From Frankiales bacterium (GTDB taxonomy: Bacteria; Actinomycetota; Actinomycetes; Mycobacteriales; SCTD01), in NCBI GenBank assembly GCA_025465145.1, contig JAODNS010000280.1, forward strand, positions 1 through 7,454: a stretch of 7,454 nt of DNA. The letters run 5' to 3'. Below are positions 4,032 through 7,454 of this stretch, piece by piece. The position numbers were made by a program, and so were the translations under genes. Numbering within the stretch: the first letter of the stretch is position 1; each line of letters starts with the position of its first letter. The notes below the pieces were generated by a model. The model was given only the letters and a program-made list of their open reading frames with translations, was not told the origin of the DNA and ran no database searches.

Positions 4032-5183
4032 GTGCTCGACACCCGGCTGACCGAGGAGCAGGAGCAGCTGCGCAAGACGGTCGAGGCGTTCGCCCGCGAG
4101 GTGGTCGCACCGGTGGCCGCGCACCACGACGCGACGAAGACGTTCCCGTACGACGTCGTGCGCCAGATGGGCGAGATGGGGCTGTTCGGGCTGCCGTTCC
4201 CGGAGGAGTACGGCGGCATGGGCGGCGACTACTTCGCGCTCTGCCTCGCCCTCGAGGAGCTGGCGCGGGTGGACCAGTCCGTGGCGATCACCCTCGAGGC
4301 CGGCTGCTCGCTCGGCGCGATGCCGGTCTACCGCTTCGGCACCGAGGCCCAGAAGCAGGAGTGGCTGCCGCGACTGTGCTCGGGCGACGCGCTCGGCGCC
4401 TTCGGCCTGACCGAGCCCGGCGCCGGCAGCGACGCCGGAGGCACCCGAACGACCGCGCGGCTCGAGGACGGCCAGTGGGTCATCAACGGGTCCAAGGCGT
4501 TCATCACCAACTCCGGCACGACCATCACGCAGCTCGTGACGGTGACGGCGGTGACCGGGCAGACCAGCTCCGGCAAGAAGGAGATCAGCTCGATCCTCGT
4601 GCCGGTGCCGACGCCGGGCTTCACGGCCGAGCCGCCGTACAACAAGGTCGGCTGGAACGCCTCCGACACCCACCCGCTGACGTTCGACGACGTGCGCGTG
4701 CCCGAGGAGAACCTGCTCGGCGAGCGCGGCCGTGGCTACGCCAATTTCCTGAAGATCCTCGACGAGGGGCGCATCGCGATCAGCGCGCTCGCCGTCGGGG
4801 CGGCGCAGGGCTGCGTCGACGAGAGCGTGAAGTACGCCAAGGAGCGCGAGGCCTTCGGCCGGCCGATCGGCCAGAACCAGGCCATCGCCTTCAAGATTGC
4901 GCGCATGGAGGCGCGGGCGCACGCCGCCCGCACGGCCTACTACGACGCCGCCGCGAAGATGCTCGCCGGCCAGCCGTTCAAGAAGGAGGCGGCGATCGCC
5001 AAGCTCATCTCGGGTGAGGCGGCGATGGACAACGCGCGCGACGCGACGCAGGTGCACGGCGGGTACGGGTTCATGAACGAGTACCCGGTCGCCCGGCAGT
5101 ACCGCGACTCGAAGATCCTCGAGATCGGCGAGGGCACCACAGAGGTGCAGCTGATGCTGATCGCGCGGGAGCTCGGCCTTTGA
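4032..5183 (+). CDS. acdH: acyl-CoA dehydrogenase, AcdH-like (branched/short-chain)
   Basis: A 383-residue cytoplasmic FAD enzyme that oxidises an acyl-CoA to the 2,3-enoyl-CoA and passes electrons to ETF. Visible are an N-terminal helical domain (about 1-115), signature GAFGLTEPGAGSD (122-134), the middle beta domain with WVINGSKAFITN (149-160), and the C-terminal helical domain with signature QVHGGYGFMNEYPVARQYRDSKI (340-362). The catalytic base is Glu367 in GEGT, the position used by short/medium-chain and short branched-chain enzymes; the alternative base position of isovaleryl-CoA dehydrogenases appears to be Gly246. It resembles Streptomyces AcdH, involved in valine/isoleucine/leucine catabolism, more than mycobacterial FadE25; this is from remembered sequences. 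The GTG start has a perfect Shine-Dalgarno and gives the usual N-terminus (MLDTRLTEEQ); ATG at 4002 would add a basic 10-residue extension. It is the first gene of an overlapping operon: its TGA overlaps the TTG start of the phosphatase gene. Confidence 0.88.
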   Translation: MLDTRLTEEQEQLRKTVEAFAREVVAPVAAHHDATKTFPYDVVRQMGEMGLFGLPFPEEYGGMGGDYFALCLALEELARVDQSVAITLEAGCSLGAMPVYRFGTEAQKQEWLPRLCSGDALGAFGLTEPGAGSDAGGTRTTARLEDGQWVINGSKAFITNSGTTITQLVTVTAVTGQTSSGKKEISSILVPVPTPGFTAEPPYNKVGWNASDTHPLTFDDVRVPEENLLGERGRGYANFLKILDEGRIAISALAVGAAQGCVDESVKYAKEREAFGRPIGQNQAIAFKIARMEARAHAARTAYYDAAAKMLAGQPFKKEAAIAKLISGEAAMDNARDATQVHGGYGFMNEYPVARQYRDSKILEIGEGTTEVQLMLIARELGL

Positions 5184-5911
5184 GCCGGTGGCTCGAGCTC
5201 GACGGCGCGGTCAACGTCCGTGACCTCGGCGGCCTGCGGACCGATGACGGCCGGACCACGCGGCCCGGCGTCGTGCTCCGCAGCGACAACCTGCAGGCGC
5301 TCAGTGACGCCGACCTGGAGCGGCTGCGGGCGCTGGACGTGCGGACGGTCGTCGACCTGCGCACGCCCACCGAGGTCGAGCAGGAGGGTCCCGGACCGCT
5401 GGTCGCGGCGGGGATGCGGCACGTCAACCTGGACCTCATCCCGAGCTGGGGGGCGGAGCGGGCAGTGCCACACGAGCAGCGCGAGGAGGGTGACCTCTCG
5501 CACTTCTACCTCGGGTACCTCGACGACGCGCCCTACGCGGTCGTGCAGGCGCTGCGCGAGATCGCGTGCGGGGCTGGCGCGACCGTCGTGCACTGCGCCG
5601 CCGGCAAGGACCGCACCGGTGTCGTGTGCGCCCTGGCGCTGGTCGTCGCAGGCGTGCCGCGCGAGGACGTCGTCGCCGACTACGCGCTGACCGGCGAGCG
5701 GATCGAGCTGATCTACGACCGGCTCGTCGGTGCGGTGTCGTACGCCGACGACCTGCGCACCCGCGCGCTGGACGACATGCGGCCGCACGCCCTGTCGATG
5801 CGGCACTTCCTCGACCGGCTCGACGAGCGCGGTGGACCGCTGGCGTGGCTGACGGAGCACGGGTTCGGACCTGACGAGCAGGCTGCGCTGCGCGAGCGGC
5901 TGGTGGCATGA
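5180..5911 (+). CDS. tyrosine/lipid phosphatase, MptpB-like (Y_phosphatase3 family)
   Basis: A 243-residue protein. The N-terminal signature NVRDLGGLRT (12-21) followed by GRTTRPGVVLRSDNL (24-38) is typical of this phosphatase family, as is VVDLRTPTEVE (57-67). The active-site P-loop is HCAAGKDRTG (138-147) with nucleophile Cys139 and phosphate-binding Arg145. Lys143 inside the loop gives HCxxGKxR, the signature shared with MptpB, which accepts phosphotyrosine, phosphoserine/threonine and phosphoinositides. No signal peptide or membrane helix is seen. The start is TTG at 5180, overlapping the upstream TGA as TTGA, with GGGAG 8 nt before it; the nearby GTG at 5188 is out of frame. The 3' end overlaps purK by ATGA. 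Expression is therefore coupled to the dehydrogenase and purine genes. The substrate is unknown. I recall M. tuberculosis ptbB (Rv0153c) also sitting directly after an acyl-CoA dehydrogenase gene, fadE2. Confidence 0.88.
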   Translation: MSRWLELDGAVNVRDLGGLRTDDGRTTRPGVVLRSDNLQALSDADLERLRALDVRTVVDLRTPTEVEQEGPGPLVAAGMRHVNLDLIPSWGAERAVPHEQREEGDLSHFYLGYLDDAPYAVVQALREIACGAGATVVHCAAGKDRTGVVCALALVVAGVPREDVVADYALTGERIELIYDRLVGAVSYADDLRTRALDDMRPHALSMRHFLDRLDERGGPLAWLTEHGFGPDEQAALRERLVA

Positions 5912-7065
5912 CGGTCCGCGCGGCGATGGGGCTGCCGGTCGTCGGCATGGTCGGCGGTGGCCAGCTGTCCCGCATGACCCATCAGGCCGGCATCGCGCTC
6001 GGCCTGTCGCTGCGGGTCCTCGCGGACGCGACGCACGACAGCGCGGCGCAGGTGTCCGGCGCGGTCAGCATCGGCGCGCACACCTCGCTCGAGGACCTGC
6101 GCGCGTTCGCCGCCGGCTGCGAGGTCGTGACGTTCGACCACGAGCACGTGCCGAACGACCTGATCCAGGCGCTCGAGCAGGACGGGACGAGCGTCCACCC
6201 CGGCTCGGTCGCGCTTCGGCACGCGCAGGACAAGCTCGTCATGCGCGAACGCCTCGCCGGCCTCGGCGTTCCGGTGCCGGCGTTCTGCCCGGTCGCCACC
6301 CTGGCGGACGTGCAGGGCTTCGCGCACCACGTCGGCTGGCCGCTCGTGCTGAAGGCGGCGACCGGGGGCTACGACGGCAAGGGCGTCTGGGTCGTGGGCT
6401 CGGCCGACGAGGCCGCGGAGGTCGTGGCCTCCGGCGTGCGGCTGCTCGCCGAGGAACTCGTCCCGCTCCAGCGCGAACTCGCCGCAGTGGTGGCGCGGTC
6501 GCCGTACGGGCAGGCGGCGGCGTGGCCGGTCGTGGAGACCGTACAGTCCGACGGCATCTGCGTGGAGGTCGTCGCGCCCGCGCCCGACCTGTCGGAGGAC
6601 CTGGCGCTGGAGGCGCAGTCGCTCGCGCTGCGGCTGGCCGACGAGCTCGGCGTCGTCGGAGTGCTGGCGGTCGAGCTGTTCCAGACGGCAGAGGGCATCG
6701 TCGTCAACGAGCTGGCCATGCGGCCGCACAACAGCGCGCACTGGACGATCGAGGGGTCGCGGACGTCGCAGTTCGAGCAGCACCTGCGCGCGGTGCTCGA
6801 CTACCCGCTGGGTGCGACACAGATGGCCGCACCCGTGGTCGTGATGGCCAACCTGCTGGGTGGGCTCGAGGAAGGGCTGGACGAGCGGCTGCACATGCTG
6901 TTCGCGCGCGACCCGGCGCTGAAGGTCCACCTGTACGGCAAGGAGATCAAGCCGGGCCGCAAGATCGGCCACGTCACAGCACTCGGCGGCGACCTGGCCG
7001 ATGTGCGGCAGCGGGCCCAGCAGGGCGCGCACTACCTGAGGACGGGCGAGTGGCTGCAGTCGTAG
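5908..7065 (+). CDS. purK: N5-carboxyaminoimidazole ribonucleotide synthase PurK
   Basis: A 385-residue ATP-grasp enzyme that makes N5-CAIR from AIR, bicarbonate and ATP in de novo purine synthesis. The N-terminal domain opens with PVVGMVGGGQLSRM (10-23), the usual PurK start. VTFDHEHVP (74-82) and AQDKLVMRERL (106-116) follow. The ATP-grasp core includes LVLKAATGGYDGKGVW (146-161) with the ATP-binding loop. Metal ligands are Glu256 (AVELF) and Glu268 (NELAMRPHNSAHWT, 267-280), spaced as in E. coli PurK. The C-terminal segment carries LHMLFARDPALKVHLYGK and GHVTALG. The ATG at 5908 overlaps the phosphatase stop as ATGA, and no strong Shine-Dalgarno is visible, so translation probably depends on re-initiation; ATG at 5926 is a weaker alternative. 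The product N5-CAIR is unstable, which fits tight coupling with PurE, whose GTG start lies inside the end of purK. Confidence 0.96.
   Translation: MTVRAAMGLPVVGMVGGGQLSRMTHQAGIALGLSLRVLADATHDSAAQVSGAVSIGAHTSLEDLRAFAAGCEVVTFDHEHVPNDLIQALEQDGTSVHPGSVALRHAQDKLVMRERLAGLGVPVPAFCPVATLADVQGFAHHVGWPLVLKAATGGYDGKGVWVVGSADEAAEVVASGVRLLAEELVPLQRELAAVVARSPYGQAAAWPVVETVQSDGICVEVVAPAPDLSEDLALEAQSLALRLADELGVVGVLAVELFQTAEGIVVNELAMRPHNSAHWTIEGSRTSQFEQHLRAVLDYPLGATQMAAPVVVMANLLGGLEEGLDERLHMLFARDPALKVHLYGKEIKPGRKIGHVTALGGDLADVRQRAQQGAHYLRTGEWLQS
7038..7042 (+). promoter_or_regulatory. Shine-Dalgarno fixing the purE start
   Basis: GAGGA inside the end of purK lies 7 nt before the GTG at 7050. It supports that GTG over the internal ATG at 7074, which would remove the first beta strand. 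Confidence 0.6.
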
Positions 7066-7454
7066 GGATCGTCATGGGCAGCGACTCGGACTGGCCCGTG
7101 ATGGAGGGGGCGGCGCAGGCGCTGGCCGAGTTCGACGTCGAGCACGAGGTACGGGTCGTCAGTGCGCACCGCACGCCGAGGGACATGCTCGACTGGGCCG
7201 CGGCGGCCGCAGGGCGCGGGCTGCGGGTCGTCATTGCCGGTGCCGGCGGCGCGGCCCACCTGCCGGGCATGGTGGCCTCCATGACGCCGCTGCCGGTGAT
7301 CGGCGTACCCGTTCCGCTGAAGCACCTCGACGGGATGGACTCGCTGCTGTCGATCGTGCAGATGCCGGCAGGGGTGCCCGTCGCGACGGTCAGCATCGGC
7401 GGCGCGCGCAACGCCGGGCTGCTCGCCGTCCGCATCCTCGCCGCGTCGGATCCC
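7050..7454 (+). CDS. purE: 5-(carboxyamino)imidazole ribonucleotide mutase PurE (cut by right edge)
   Basis: The frame from the GTG at 7050 stays open for 135 codons to the window end without a stop. The class I PurE family is about 160-175 residues, so roughly the last 25-40 are missing. The enzyme moves the carboxyl group of N5-CAIR to give CAIR, the step after PurK. Signatures are AAVVGIVMGSDSDWPVM (2-18) with substrate-binding Ser11 and Asp14, VVSAHRTPRDM (36-46) with catalytic His40, the phosphate-binding IAGAGGAAHLPGMVAS stretch (about 65-80), and MDSLLSIVQMPAGVPVATV followed by GGARNAGLLAVRIL. The gene overlaps purK by 16 nt, which with the internal Shine-Dalgarno indicates translational coupling. 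It is the last visible gene of the operon. Confidence 0.95.
   Translation, partial: MAAVVGIVMGSDSDWPVMEGAAQALAEFDVEHEVRVVSAHRTPRDMLDWAAAAAGRGLRVVIAGAGGAAHLPGMVASMTPLPVIGVPVPLKHLDGMDSLLSIVQMPAGVPVATVSIGGARNAGLLAVRILAASDP

Noticed and set aside
1757..4219. An 820-codon open frame on the minus strand, and similar long antisense frames at 716-1744, 3963-5057 and 5713-7032
   Set aside because: They are opposite well-recognised enzyme genes, are rich in Arg/Ala/Gly/Pro, and contain no recognisable domain. Stop codons are rare in such GC-rich DNA, so these are shadow frames. Only the last 101 codons of the 716-1744 frame form a believable gene.

Overview
The window is gene-dense, very GC-rich DNA with strong G/C preference at third codon positions. 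It is almost certainly from a high-GC actinobacterium (class Actinomycetes). The grounds are base composition, GTG and TTG starts, repeated leaderless promoters of the form TANNNT-6 nt-start codon, and gene content: an Rv1264-like adenylate cyclase, an AcdH-like acyl-CoA dehydrogenase, an MptpB-like phosphatase, and a GtrA/purK/purE/PH-domain neighbourhood that resembles Rv3275c-Rv3278c of Mycobacterium tuberculosis. The genus cannot be told from the sequence alone.

Left part (1-1021): the 5' end of a lipoprotein gene on the minus strand runs off the left edge. It is followed divergently by a small membrane PH-domain (YdbS/bPH2-type) protein on the plus strand. A 101-residue membrane protein of DUF3099-like appearance lies on the minus strand, and its 3' end overlaps the end of the PH gene by 14 nt.

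Middle part (1055-3963): a class III adenylate cyclase, HMG-CoA lyase and a Cys-type glutathione peroxidase run on the plus strand, closely spaced. They meet a minus-strand GtrA-family membrane protein tail to tail, and the two stop codons share one CTAG palindrome.

Right part (4032-7454): an operon of overlapping genes encodes a branched/short-chain acyl-CoA dehydrogenase, a tyrosine/lipid phosphatase, PurK and PurE. PurE is cut by the right edge. PurK and PurE are consecutive steps of de novo purine synthesis (AIR to N5-CAIR to CAIR). HMG-CoA lyase and the acyl-CoA dehydrogenase both fit branched-chain amino-acid (leucine) catabolism. The phosphatase may add a signalling function to the operon, but its substrate is unknown.

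There are no RNA genes, CRISPR arrays, insertion sequences, integrases or prophage genes. I see no new multi-gene system. The most notable things are the compact expression architecture (five leaderless starts, two divergent promoters within 33 bp, a -10 element built from a stop codon, a hairpin inside the end of the convergent gtrA gene) and the acyl-CoA dehydrogenase-phosphatase pair joined to purKE. No gap exceeds 90 bp.
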